From Pseudoxanthomonas kaohsiungensis (GTDB lineage Bacteria > Pseudomonadota > Gammaproteobacteria > Xanthomonadales > Xanthomonadaceae), in the NCBI RefSeq assembly GCF_010211765.1, contig NZ_PDWO01000012.1, positions 55,688 through 119,687 on the forward strand: a stretch of 64,000 nucleotides of DNA, written 5' to 3'. Below are positions 56,437 through 64,000 of this stretch, in pieces. The notes under the pieces are model-generated. The model searched no databases, had not been told where the DNA came from, and saw only the letters and a program-made list of their open reading frames with translations. Every line of letters begins with the position of its first letter. Position 1 is the stretch's first letter. Made by a program: the position numbers and the translations under genes.

Positions 56437-57081
56437 TCACCCCCGGCAGGCGCGCTGGTGCCAGGCGAGCACCGCCGGCGGCAGGCGCGCCTCGAGCGGG
56501 ATCTGCAGCGCCACGCAGGCATCGAGCACGTCGCGCACCCGCCGCTGTGCACCCGTCTGGCCGGCCAGGCCGTCCAGCTCTTCCACCGGCAGCTGGGCCA
56601 GGGTCCATTCGTGCAGGCGGTCGGCACGCTCGACCAGCGCGGCGCGCAGCCAGCCCTCGAGCGGATGCACGCGGTAGCCGCGCAGGCGCAGCGCCGCCAC
56701 GCGCGCGGAGAGCTCGGCCTCCGCGCCGCGGAACCATTCGGTGTGGCCGCCGGCGGCCGCTGCGATGGCCAGGGGCGCCGGCGCCTTGTGCTCGCCCAGG
56801 CCACCGCGCAACTCCAGCTCCAGGTCGCGGGCGTCGCGCGTGGACTCGGCCTCGACCAGGCGGCCGCGCTCCAGGTCGAAGAACTCGAACCAGCGCCGGT
56901 GCAGCGCGCCGATGCGCGAGAGCGGGTCGTTCGAGAAGCCGATCTTGCAGTGGTCTTCCCAGCGGCAGGGGAACACGTAGGCGAAGCAGCGCCCGTCGGT
57001 CGGCACCCGTCCGGCCGGCTCGCCCGCCCCTGCCATGCAGTCGCTGGCGCGACCCGCGGCGACAAGGCGCGACGCCCTCAT
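56437..57081 (-). CDS. GIY-YIG-like nuclease-domain protein at the end of the mutagenesis operon
   Basis: This 214-residue protein contains RCFAYVFPCRWEDHCKIGFSNDPLSRIGALHR split over residues 31-62, which fits the GIY-YIG/T5orf172 (Mug113) pattern: a Y-V pair, K-I-G-x-S, and an R nearby, with E84 (LELELRG region) as possible metal ligand. The rest is helical with many Arg/Glu/Leu. Nuclease activity is possible, not shown. Its ATG overlaps the alkB stop by 4 bp, so it is translationally coupled to alkB and, through it, to dnaE2. A role in DNA repair is inferred from that position. Confidence 0.68.
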   Translation of the reverse strand: MRASRLVAAGRASDCMAGAGEPAGRVPTDGRCFAYVFPCRWEDHCKIGFSNDPLSRIGALHRRWFEFFDLERGRLVEAESTRDARDLELELRGGLGEHKAPAPLAIAAAAGGHTEWFRGAEAELSARVAALRLRGYRVHPLEGWLRAALVERADRLHEWTLAQLPVEELDGLAGQTGAQRRVRDVLDACVALQIPLEARLPPAVLAWHQRACRG

Positions 57082-57830
57082 CGCGTACCGGCCTTGCGCG
57101 GGAGCCGGGCCGCTTGCAGTCCGGCATCCATGCCACCACGCGATGCGCCGGCGACATGCCGCGCGTTCTCCTCCGGCGCCGACACCCCGCCGCGCAGCCC
57201 CTGCGCCGGGGTGAAGGTGCGGCGCAGCCCGCCGCTTGCCGGCGGCGGCGGCGGGCGCGGCGGCACGTCCGGGCGCGCCCGGAACACCACGCTCATCCGC
57301 GGTGGCACCGGCCGGGCGGTCTTGGGGATGCCGTGCTCGTGGGTGACCTGGCTGGCATGGCTCATCACCAGCAGGCTGCCCGGCTCCAGGTCGATGCCCA
57401 GCGCGCGGCCGCCGGCCTTGGCGCGGATGTTCATGCGGCGCGCGGCGCCCAGCGAGAGCAACGCGATCGGCTGCCCGGGCACCAGCATGTGCAGCTTGTC
57501 GTTGTGCATGGCGACGCTGTCGCGGCCGTCGCGGTACAGGTTCAGCCCGGCCGAGTTGTAGCGGCCGGGGACCGCCGCCTGCACGCGTGCCAGCATCGCC
57601 GCCAGCGGCAGCCCGGGCGGCATCGCATCCAGCGGGTACCAGGCCTGCAGCCGCGGCACGTCGACCACGCGGTCGTACATCGGCCGCCGCTGGTGCTGCC
57701 AGTCGCAGCCCTCGCTCAACGCGTGGAACCACGCCGTGGCCTCGCCGTCGCCGAGGAACGCGGGCCAGTAGCGGATCCCGCCTTCGGCATCCTCGACCAG
57801 CTGCAGCGGAGTGGCAGCGAACAGGTCCAT
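57078..57830 (-). CDS. alkB: AlkB-family alpha-ketoglutarate-dependent dioxygenase
   Basis: AlkB repairs alkylated bases in DNA by oxidative demethylation. This 250-residue protein has the Fe(II) ligands in SVAMHNDKLHMLVPG (H-x-D) and ASQVTHEHGIPKT (distal H), and the ketoglutarate arginine in RMSVVFR. NLYRDGRDSVAMHND and LSLGAARRMNIRAK are typical of AlkB of the human ALKBH2/3-like subgroup. The last 60 residues (Pro-rich, then Ala/Gly/Arg-rich) are an extra tail. It lies 2 bp after dnaE2, so it should be induced with the mutagenesis genes; this is an unusual but sensible addition. Confidence 0.9.
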   Translation of the reverse strand: MDLFAATPLQLVEDAEGGIRYWPAFLGDGEATAWFHALSEGCDWQHQRRPMYDRVVDVPRLQAWYPLDAMPPGLPLAAMLARVQAAVPGRYNSAGLNLYRDGRDSVAMHNDKLHMLVPGQPIALLSLGAARRMNIRAKAGGRALGIDLEPGSLLVMSHASQVTHEHGIPKTARPVPPRMSVVFRARPDVPPRPPPPPASGGLRRTFTPAQGLRGGVSAPEENARHVAGASRGGMDAGLQAARLPRKAGTR

Positions 57831-57832
57831 GC

Positions 57833-60800
57833 TCAATGGAAGTCCCTGGAATCGACCGGCAGGCCGCCGAGCAGGCCGCTGAGGTCTTCCATGCGCCCGG
57901 CGACCAGGTGCTCGACGCCGTCGACACGCTCCCAGCGCCCGCGCACGGCCAGCAGCCGCGACTGCAGCAGCGGCTTGCGCTGGCGGATGGCCAGGTGCGG
58001 CCAGACGATCACGTTGACCATGCCGTGCTCGTCCTCCAGCGTGACGAAGATCGTGCCCTTGGCCGTGGCCGGGCGCTGGCGCTGGGTCACCAGCCCGGCC
58101 ACGTGCACGCCGCTGCCGTGCGGCCGCTCGCGCAGTTCGCGCGAGCCGAGGATCCGCCGCTGCACCATCTGCTCGCGCAGCAGGGCCATCGGATGGGTGC
58201 GCAGGCTCAGTCCGGTGCTGCGGTAGTCGGCGGCCAGTTCCTCGCCCAGGCGCGGCGCCGGCAGTTCGATCCGCGCCTCGTCGGGACTGCCAGGCAGCAG
58301 CGGCCGCCGCTGCTCGATGCCGGCCACTTCCCAGCGCGCGGCGTTGCGGTGGCCGGCCAGCGCATCCAGCGCGCCCGCCTCGGCCAGCGCATCGCGTGCC
58401 TTCGCATCCAGGCCGGCGCGCAGGCACAGGTCGCGCACGTCGGCGAACGGCCGCTGCGCGCGCGCGGCCACGATCGCACCGGCCACCGCCTGCGACATCC
58501 CGGCGACCTGGCGCAGGCCCAGCCGCAGCGCCGGCTGGCCGTCGTCGTCGTCCGCCCCGGCACGCCGGCGCCCGCCCTCCAGCGTGTTGTCCCAGTGGCT
58601 GTGGACCACGTCCACCGGCTGCACCTCGATGGGCGCACGCGCGCCACGGCCGCGCCGCGCGTCCTGCACGATCTGGCTGGCCGAGTAGAAACCCATCGGC
58701 TGCGCGTTGAGCAGGGCGCAGGCGAACGCCGCCGGTTCGTGCCGCTTCAGCCAGCAGCTGACGTAGACCAGCTTGGCGAACGAGGCGGCGTGGCTCTGCG
58801 GGAATCCGTAGGAACCGAAGCCCTTGATCTGCTCGAAGATCTGGTCGATGAATTCGGTCGAGTAACCCTTCCCCTCCATCAGTTCGCGGATGCGGATCCG
58901 GTGCGGCTCCATGTCGCCACCGCGCTTCCAGGCCGCCATCGAGCGGCGCAGGCCGTCGGCCTGGTCGGCGTCGTAGCCGGCATGCATCACCAGCTCCATT
59001 ACCTGCTCCTGGAACAGCGGGATGCCCAGGGTGTCGCCGAGGATCGCCTTCACGCCTTCGGAGGGATAGGTCACCGGCTCCTTGCCCATGCGCCTGCGCA
59101 GGTAGGGATGGACCATGCCGCCCTGGATCGGGCCGGGGCGCACGATCGCCACCTGCACCACGATGTCGTAGAACTTCGCCGGCCTCAGCCGCGGCAGCAT
59201 GCTCATCTGCGCGCGCGACTCGATCTGGAACACGCCGACCGTGTCGGCGACCTGCATCATCGCGTACGTTGGCACGTCGCCGCCCGGCACGGTGGCCATC
59301 TCCAGCTTCAGCCCGCGATGCCGCTCCACCAGGTCGAAGGCCTTGCGGATGCAGGTCAGCATGCCCAGCGCCAGGCAGTCGACCTTGAGCAGGCCCAGCG
59401 TCTCCAGGTCGTCCTTGTCCCACTGGATGATGCTGCGGTCGACCATGGCCGCGTTCTCCACCGGCACCAGCGCCGACAGCGGCGCGTCGGAGATCACGAA
59501 GCCGCCGACGTGCTGCGACAGGTGCCGCGGCCGGCCTTCGATCATCCCCGCCAGCCCCAGCACCTTGCGCACCAGCGGGTTGCCGGGGTCGAAGCCGGAT
59601 TCGCGCAGGCGCTGCTCCATCGGCGTCTCGCCGTTGCCCCAGCCGAAGCATTCGGCGAGCAGTCCGATCTGGTCCTGGGGCAGGCCGAAGGCCTTGGCCA
59701 CGTCGCGCACCGCGCTCTTGCCGCGGTAGCTGATCACGGTGGCGGCCAGGGCCGCACGATGGCGCCCGTACTTGCGGTAGACGTACTGCATCACCTCCTC
59801 GCGCCGCTCGTGCTCGAAGTCCACGTCGATGTCGGGCGGCTCCTTGCGCGCGCGCGACAGGAAGCGGGCGATCAGCAGCCGGGTTTCGGCCGGGTTCACC
59901 GCGGTGATGCCCAGCGCGTAGCACACCGCCGAGTTGGCGGAGGAACCGCGGCCCTGGCAGAGGATTCCCTTCTCCCTGGCGAAGCGGACGATGTCGTGCA
60001 CGGTGAGGAAGAACGCCTCGTACTCCAGCTCGGCGATCAGGGCCAGCTCTTCCTCGATCTGCGCGCGGACCTTGTCCGGCGCGCCACCGGGCCAGCGTTC
60101 GCGCATCCCCGCCTCGGTCAGCGCGCGCAGGTGGCTGGCCGGCGTGTGGCCTTCGGGCACCAGTTCCTTCGGATACCGGTACTTCAGCTCGCGCATGCTG
60201 AAGGTGCAGCGTTTCGCCAGCGCCGCGGCCGCTTCGAGCAGGTGGGCGGGATGGATGTTCGCCAGCGCGCGGCGCGTGCGCAGGTGGCGCTCGCCATTGC
60301 GGAACAGCAGCGCACCGGCTTCGGCCAGGGTGGTGTTGTGGCGGATCGCGGTCAGCGTGTCCTGCAGCACGCGCTCGCGGCGGTGGGCCATGTGCACGTC
60401 GCCGCTGGCCAGCGCCGGCATGTCCAGCTGCGCGGCCAGCGCCAGCAACTGCCGCAGGCGTGCGGCATCGTCCTGCTCGCGGTGCAGTTCCACCGCCAGG
60501 TGCGCGCGGCCACCGAACACCGACTGCAGCCAGCGGCCCTGCGCCGGGTCGGGCTGCGCCCCGGGGACCCACAGCGCGAACAGGCCGCAATGCGGGCAGC
60601 CGGGCGAGCCCGGCTCTACGGTCGCGGCGTCGTGTCCTTGCGTTCGTGGCGTTACGCGGTGTGCTGCTTCCGCAAGGCGGGGCCTACCCCGCTGCCCTGC
60701 GGCGCGTTCCTGCGACCCGGGCGGGCAGCCGGGCGAGCCCGGCTCTACGGGGCCATCCGCTTCCCGTAGAGCGGGGCTTGCCCCGCTGCCTTGCCTTCCC

Positions 60801-61285
60801 GCAACGACCACCCGCTCCACGTCCGCGCGCGCCAGGCGGTAGCCCTTGCCGTCGACGTTGCGCCGGGCCACGGTGATCAGCTCGCACAGGCGCGTGTACC
60901 CAGCATGGTCCTCGACCAGCAGCACGCACTCCAGGCCATCGTCCAGGACGAACTCGCTGCCGACCACCAGCGGCACGCCGGTGGCCTCGGAGGCCTCCAG
61001 CGCGCGCACGATCCCGGCCAGCGAGCATTCGTCGGTGATCGCCAGCGCGCCGTAGCCGCAGCGCCTGGCCCGTTCGAACAGCGAGGCCGCATCGCTGGCC
61101 CCGCGCAGGAACGAGAAGTCCGACAGGCAGTGCAGCTCCGCATACGCCGGCAGGCCGTCGTCGGCGGCGGCCACGTCGTCGTTGGCCGCGCGCAGCCCGA
61201 GCCGCTGCGCCACTTCCCACGCGCGCGGCGGACGCCCGCCGGGGGTGTCGCGGTCCACGCCGTCGACGGCCTCGTCCCAGCTCAT
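57833..61285 (-). CDS. dnaE2: Error-prone DNA polymerase ImuC/DnaE2
   Basis: DnaE2 is a non-essential C-family polymerase that copies past lesions with ImuA and ImuB. This 1150-residue protein has the PHP domain ([36 protein letters not shown]), the polymerase core with [20 protein letters not shown] (catalytic Asp pair), the finger region, and a C-terminal OB fold ([22 protein letters not shown]). ATG 61285 overlaps the imuB stop by 4 bp. Residues about 157-229 are unusual: they are encoded by GTAG palindromes (EPGSPGCP occurs twice) and have no counterpart I know in other DnaE2 proteins. The frame stays open across them. Confidence 0.93.
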   Translation of the reverse strand: MSWDEAVDGVDRDTPGGRPPRAWEVAQRLGLRAANDDVAAADDGLPAYAELHCLSDFSFLRGASDAASLFERARRCGYGALAITDECSLAGIVRALEASEATGVPLVVGSEFVLDDGLECVLLVEDHAGYTRLCELITVARRNVDGKGYRLARADVERVVVAGRQGSGASPALREADGPVEPGSPGCPPGSQERAAGQRGRPRLAEAAHRVTPRTQGHDAATVEPGSPGCPHCGLFALWVPGAQPDPAQGRWLQSVFGGRAHLAVELHREQDDAARLRQLLALAAQLDMPALASGDVHMAHRRERVLQDTLTAIRHNTTLAEAGALLFRNGERHLRTRRALANIHPAHLLEAAAALAKRCTFSMRELKYRYPKELVPEGHTPASHLRALTEAGMRERWPGGAPDKVRAQIEEELALIAELEYEAFFLTVHDIVRFAREKGILCQGRGSSANSAVCYALGITAVNPAETRLLIARFLSRARKEPPDIDVDFEHERREEVMQYVYRKYGRHRAALAATVISYRGKSAVRDVAKAFGLPQDQIGLLAECFGWGNGETPMEQRLRESGFDPGNPLVRKVLGLAGMIEGRPRHLSQHVGGFVISDAPLSALVPVENAAMVDRSIIQWDKDDLETLGLLKVDCLALGMLTCIRKAFDLVERHRGLKLEMATVPGGDVPTYAMMQVADTVGVFQIESRAQMSMLPRLRPAKFYDIVVQVAIVRPGPIQGGMVHPYLRRRMGKEPVTYPSEGVKAILGDTLGIPLFQEQVMELVMHAGYDADQADGLRRSMAAWKRGGDMEPHRIRIRELMEGKGYSTEFIDQIFEQIKGFGSYGFPQSHAASFAKLVYVSCWLKRHEPAAFACALLNAQPMGFYSASQIVQDARRGRGARAPIEVQPVDVVHSHWDNTLEGGRRRAGADDDDGQPALRLGLRQVAGMSQAVAGAIVAARAQRPFADVRDLCLRAGLDAKARDALAEAGALDALAGHRNAARWEVAGIEQRRPLLPGSPDEARIELPAPRLGEELAADYRSTGLSLRTHPMALLREQMVQRRILGSRELRERPHGSGVHVAGLVTQRQRPATAKGTIFVTLEDEHGMVNVIVWPHLAIRQRKPLLQSRLLAVRGRWERVDGVEHLVAGRMEDLSGLLGGLPVDSRDFH
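60599..60791. repeat. GTAG palindromes (family B) inside the dnaE2 coding sequence
   Basis: Four copies alternate in orientation: inverted at 60599-60619 (GCCGGGCGAGCCCGGCTCTA-C), a degenerate forward copy near 60673-60697, inverted at 60729-60749, and forward at 60767-60791 (GTAGAGCGGGGCTTGCCCCG-CTGCC). The first and third share at least 28 bp, so a unit of about 130 bp was duplicated. On the coding strand GTAG is read GTA-G.., which avoids the TAG stop. Confidence 0.88.
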
Positions 61286-62742
61286 CCGAACCACCCGTGC
61301 AGCATCCAGCCGCCTTGCTCGCCCGGCGGCGCGAACGCCCAGGCGCGCTGGCCCTGCGCAGTCTCCAGCACGTAGTAGTCGCGGCGCGCGTCGGCATCGT
61401 CCCACCAGCCGCTTTCCAGCCGCTCCGGGCCGGACACGATGTGCACCGCGCCGCGCAGCGGGATCGGCTGCGGCAGCAGCCAGGCGGGCCGCGCCGGTCG
61501 CGCCGGCGCGGGCGCGATCTTCGCCTCGTCGCCCTGCATCCGCCGCCAGGCGCGCTCCGGGCGCGGATCGCCGTCCGGCGCGACCCGGTACACCGCCTCG
61601 TCGCCCAGCCGCGCGCGCAGGCGCTCGCGCAGCTGCGGCCAGGGCAGCTGCTGCTGGTGGCGGGTGTCGAACAGGTCGCGGCTGGCCGGCACGAACGGCG
61701 GCAGCTGCCGCGCCAGCAGGCGCATGGCCACCACCGGCGCCGGGATCCGCACGCGCTCGAGCCGGCTTCGCGCCAGCTCGAACAGCATCGCCGGCTCGCG
61801 CTCGGCGGCAAGCAGGCCGACGTCGACGTCGGTATGCGCGTTGCCGCGGCCTGCCGTGCCCTGCCCCGTTGCCATCGACGGCGTCCGCTCATGCTCCAGC
61901 CGCAGCACGAAGCGCTGCACGCCGCCGTCGCGGATCGACAGGAAGGTGCACAGGTCGCCGATGAGGCGGCGCAGCGGGAACAGCAGCGCGGTGTGGCTCT
62001 CGACCTCGTAGCCCAGTTCGACCCGCGCCTCGAAGTGGTCGGGGGGCTGGTAGAGCTCGAGCGGGTCGTCGGCCTGGCCGTACAGCCGGTCCAGGTGCTC
62101 CAGCAGCAGCAGGCCGAAGCGCCGGCGCAGCGCATCGCGCGGCATGCCGCGCAGCATGCGCAGGTCGGCGATGCCCATGCGCTGCAGGCGCGTGCCCAGC
62201 CCGTCGGGCAGGCAGGCGCGGCGCACCGGCACCCGGTCCAGCTGGGTGGCCATGGTCGCCGCGTGCGGGATCGCCAACCCGTCGCGCAGCCCGGCGAACA
62301 CCCGTGCCGCGCGCGGCGTCGACGCGAGCGCGATGCGGTGGCGGAAGCCCAGCGCCTCGAGTTCCCCGCGCAGGCGCGCCTCGATCCGTGGCCACGGCCC
62401 GAGCAGGCCGAAGCTGCCGCGCACCTCCAGCAGCAGGCAACCGGGCCACTGCGCGCTGACCAGCGAGCTGTGCCGGTAGGCCCAGGCGGCCAGAAACCGC
62501 TGCACGCGGGCTTCGGCCGCTTCCTCGTGCTCGACCATGGCGAAGTCGCGCAGCAGCGCGTGCGCGGCGACCAGGCGCATGCCCGGCGCCAGGCCCGCGG
62601 CCGCGGCGGCGGCATTGACTGCATGCAGGGTGCGCAGCTGCGCCGGCCCTTCGACCAGCGCCAGCGGCGCCTGCGGATCAGGCCTTCGGCGGAGGACGGC
62701 GTCGAGCGCCAGCTGCGGCAGCAGTACACAGGCCCAGAGCAT
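61282..62742 (-). CDS. imuB: Y-family polymerase-like protein ImuB
   Basis: ImuB resembles Y-family polymerases but lacks the catalytic acids; it bridges ImuA, DnaE2 and the sliding clamp. This 486-residue protein begins [20 protein letters not shown], has [21 protein letters not shown] in place of the active D-x-x-Y region, [13 protein letters not shown] where polymerases have catalytic Ser-Leu-Asp-Glu, then the little-finger region and a C-terminal part ending [10 protein letters not shown]. It starts 9 bp after imuA and overlaps dnaE2 by 4 bp, the standard arrangement of the cassette. Confidence 0.93.
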   Translation of the reverse strand: MLWACVLLPQLALDAVLRRRPDPQAPLALVEGPAQLRTLHAVNAAAAAAGLAPGMRLVAAHALLRDFAMVEHEEAAEARVQRFLAAWAYRHSSLVSAQWPGCLLLEVRGSFGLLGPWPRIEARLRGELEALGFRHRIALASTPRAARVFAGLRDGLAIPHAATMATQLDRVPVRRACLPDGLGTRLQRMGIADLRMLRGMPRDALRRRFGLLLLEHLDRLYGQADDPLELYQPPDHFEARVELGYEVESHTALLFPLRRLIGDLCTFLSIRDGGVQRFVLRLEHERTPSMATGQGTAGRGNAHTDVDVGLLAAEREPAMLFELARSRLERVRIPAPVVAMRLLARQLPPFVPASRDLFDTRHQQQLPWPQLRERLRARLGDEAVYRVAPDGDPRPERAWRRMQGDEAKIAPAPARPARPAWLLPQPIPLRGAVHIVSGPERLESGWWDDADARRDYYVLETAQGQRAWAFAPPGEQGGWMLHGWFG

Positions 62743-62751
62743 GGCGCCGCC

Positions 62752-63381
62752 TCACGCCGCGCCCGGAAGGACGAAAGCCTGCGCCGGCGCAGGACCGCCG
62801 CGGCACTTGCGTACCTGCCACGCGCTCGCGCCCTGCGCATCGCGCGTACGCTCCAGGCGCAGCGCCGCCGGCGAGGCGTTGACCGCATGCCTGCGGTCGC
62901 GCAGGGCGAAGCCCAGGCAGGCGCCGCTGTCGGCGGCCACCTGCAGCCGCCGCAGCGCGGCCGCGTCGGCCTGCTGCGGCCAGCCCAGCACCGCGGCGCA
63001 GGCGCCGCTGCGCAGGCACTGCTCGAATGCCCACAGCGCATCGCGCGCACTGGCCTCGACGATCTCCAGCCAGGCCAGGTCCACGCCCGCGTCCTGCCAG
63101 GCCGGTGCATAAGGGATATACGGCGGCGCGACCAGGGCGACGGTGCCGCCGGCGCGGGTCATCCGCGCCAGCGTCGGCAGCAGCAGCGACAGCTCGCCCA
63201 CGCCGTCAGCCGGCAGCAGCAGTTCGGTCAGCGCGCGCCGCGGCCAGCCGCCCTGCGGCAGCAGCGCGTCCAGCGCGGCATGGCCGGTGGGCTCGCCATC
63301 GGCGGCGATCGCCGCGCTGCGCCCGGCGTGCCACAGCGTGCGCGCGGCGAGCATCGACTCCAGGGCGACCGGCTGTCCCAT
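62752..63381 (-). CDS. imuA: RecA/SulA-like protein ImuA
   Basis: This 209-residue protein is related to RecA/SulA and is needed for DnaE2-dependent mutagenesis. Visible features are TGHAALDALLPQGGWPRRALTELLLP (Walker A-like position without the GKT), GTVALVAPPYIPYAPAWQDAGVDL, and CLRSGACAAVLGWPQQADAAALRRLQ. ATG 63381 (MGQPVALESML) lies 1 bp from the lexA stop; the longer frame starts inside lexA in another phase. It is the first structural gene of the SOS mutagenesis operon here. Confidence 0.9.
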   Translation of the reverse strand: MGQPVALESMLAARTLWHAGRSAAIAADGEPTGHAALDALLPQGGWPRRALTELLLPADGVGELSLLLPTLARMTRAGGTVALVAPPYIPYAPAWQDAGVDLAWLEIVEASARDALWAFEQCLRSGACAAVLGWPQQADAAALRRLQVAADSGACLGFALRDRRHAVNASPAALRLERTRDAQGASAWQVRKCRGGPAPAQAFVLPGAA

Positions 63382-63382
63382 C

Positions 63383-64000
63383 TCAACCCTTCCGCACCAG
63401 GCCGCAGTACACGCCCTCGATCGCGAAGTCCTGCCCAGGCCCGACCTCGATCGGCGCATGCGCCGGATTGCGCGGCAACAGCCGGATCGTCCGCCGCGCG
63501 CGCTGCAGGCGCTTGATGGTCAGTTCGCCGTCGACCCGCGCGACCACGGTCTGCCCGTCGCGCGCCTCGGGCGTGCGGTGCACGCCGACCAGGTCGCCGT
63601 CGAGGATGCCGTCGTCGATCATCGAATCGCCCTGCACCTTCAGCAGGTAATCGGGCCGCGGCGAGAACAGGCGCCGGTCCAGCCACAGCTGGCCGTCTGC
63701 ATCGGCATGCATTCCGGACCGGGCCACGCCCTCGGCGCTCACCGGCTGGCCGGCGGCGACCCGGCCCAGCACCGGCAGCGGCAGCAGATCGGCCGCCCCG
63801 CCCGGCAGGCGCAGGCCGCGCTTGCGCCCGGCCGCCTGCTCGATCAGGCCGTCGGCGACCAGCGCCTGCACGTGCTTCTGCGCCGCGTTGCGCGAGGCGA
63901 AGCCGAAGGCCAGCGCGATCTCGGCCAGGCTCGGCGCCCGCCCGGCGGCCAGTTCGGCACGCAGGAAGGCCAGCACGGCGGCGCGCTGGGGGGGGAGGGT
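63383..64000 (-). CDS. lexA2: LexA-type repressor heading the imu cassette (5' end outside the window)
   Basis: The visible 206 codons contain a winged HTH (PSLAEIALAFGFASRNAAQKHVQAL in family order), the autocleavage site VLGRVAAGQP (Ala-Gly), the nucleophile in LKVQGDSMIDDGI and the lysine in VDGELTIKR. It is therefore a self-cleaving SOS repressor. It differs from the main Xanthomonad LexA (GFKGVRAAQYH region reads GFASRNAAQKH), so it is probably the second LexA that precedes imuA-imuB-dnaE2 in Xanthomonads and represses its own operon. The promoter and first residues lie beyond base 64000. Confidence 0.9.
   Translation of the reverse strand, partial: TLPPQRAAVLAFLRAELAAGRAPSLAEIALAFGFASRNAAQKHVQALVADGLIEQAAGRKRGLRLPGGAADLLPLPVLGRVAAGQPVSAEGVARSGMHADADGQLWLDRRLFSPRPDYLLKVQGDSMIDDGILDGDLVGVHRTPEARDGQTVVARVDGELTIKRLQRARRTIRLLPRNPAHAPIEVGPGQDFAIEGVYCGLVRKG

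Noticed and set aside
57587..60769. 1060-codon open frame on the plus strand
   Set aside because: It is antisense to alkB and dnaE2, has no domain, and its Arg/Gln/His/Val-rich make-up is the usual mirror of a GC-rich gene.

Overview
The window is a 64 kb piece of a high-GC gammaproteobacterial chromosome, most likely Xanthomonadaceae (Lysobacter / Luteimonas / Pseudoxanthomonas / Stenotrophomonas group). The reasons are: a lexA-imuA-imuB-dnaE2 mutagenesis cassette in Xanthomonad order, minCDE, a M2 (ACE-like) peptidase lipoprotein, a DUF2007 pathogenicity-like protein, and many short palindromes that begin with GTAG, like the GTAG/REP families known from Stenotrophomonas. Genus cannot be fixed from the sequence alone. 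No rRNA, tRNA, prophage, IS element or CRISPR array was seen.

Layout. 1-4.2 kb: outer-membrane protein (cut by the left edge), YczE-like membrane protein, dapA, two tiny proteins and a CHAD-domain protein. 4.2-10.8 kb: a polyamine/beta-alanine catabolic block (puuC-like aldehyde dehydrogenase, PuuR-like regulator, omega-amino acid:pyruvate aminotransferase, alanine dehydrogenase, CoA-acylating semialdehyde dehydrogenase) that forms a closed pyruvate/alanine cycle ending in acetyl-CoA. 11-17 kb: DUF445 protein, a CheY-CheX-EAL signalling trio, and rlmKL. 17-24.7 kb: hydrolase, MOSC protein, amidase, tesB, DUF2007 protein, EF-hand protein, bpt, an exo/endonuclease-like lipoprotein and purT. 24.9-31 kb: SPFH operon with its own ribbon-helix-helix protein, PH-like protein, VanY peptidase, cytochrome b561, AlkA-type glycosylase, DUF423 and an SRPBCC/GyrI fusion. 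31-36 kb: LuxR-type two-component pair, GNAT protein and minCDE. 36-43 kb: a metalloprotease-like protein, then an OmpR-type two-component system divergent from a PAP2 phosphatase and the lipid A phosphoethanolamine transferase eptA, then the M2 peptidase. 43.7-48.8 kb: hypothetical protein, Bcr/CflA efflux pump, and gcvP under a tandem glycine riboswitch. 48.8-49.6 kb: a gene-free stretch with two large cloverleaf-like palindromes. 49.6-51.3 kb: aminotransferase IV and sulfotransferase. 51.3-52.7 kb: an AT-richer island with two double-glycine-leader peptides and a CPBP-type membrane protein. 52.8-56.3 kb: katE and an amino acid permease. 56.4-64 kb: the SOS mutagenesis cassette, extended by alkB and a GIY-YIG-like gene.

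Most notable. (1) The two microcin/bacteriocin-like precursors (leaders MRTLSEEEAVQVAGG and MRELDVNETIEVAGG) with a CPBP-type protein that may give immunity; these short genes are easy to miss and sit in foreign-looking DNA. (2) Two families of GTAG palindromes. Copies of one family repeatedly supply the stop codon of the preceding gene. A cluster of the other lies in frame inside dnaE2, apparently adding roughly 70 residues. (3) The two cloverleaf palindromes downstream of gcvP. (4) An SPFH operon whose promoter is overlain by TGATATC repeats one helical turn apart, a likely operator for the operon's own RHH protein.
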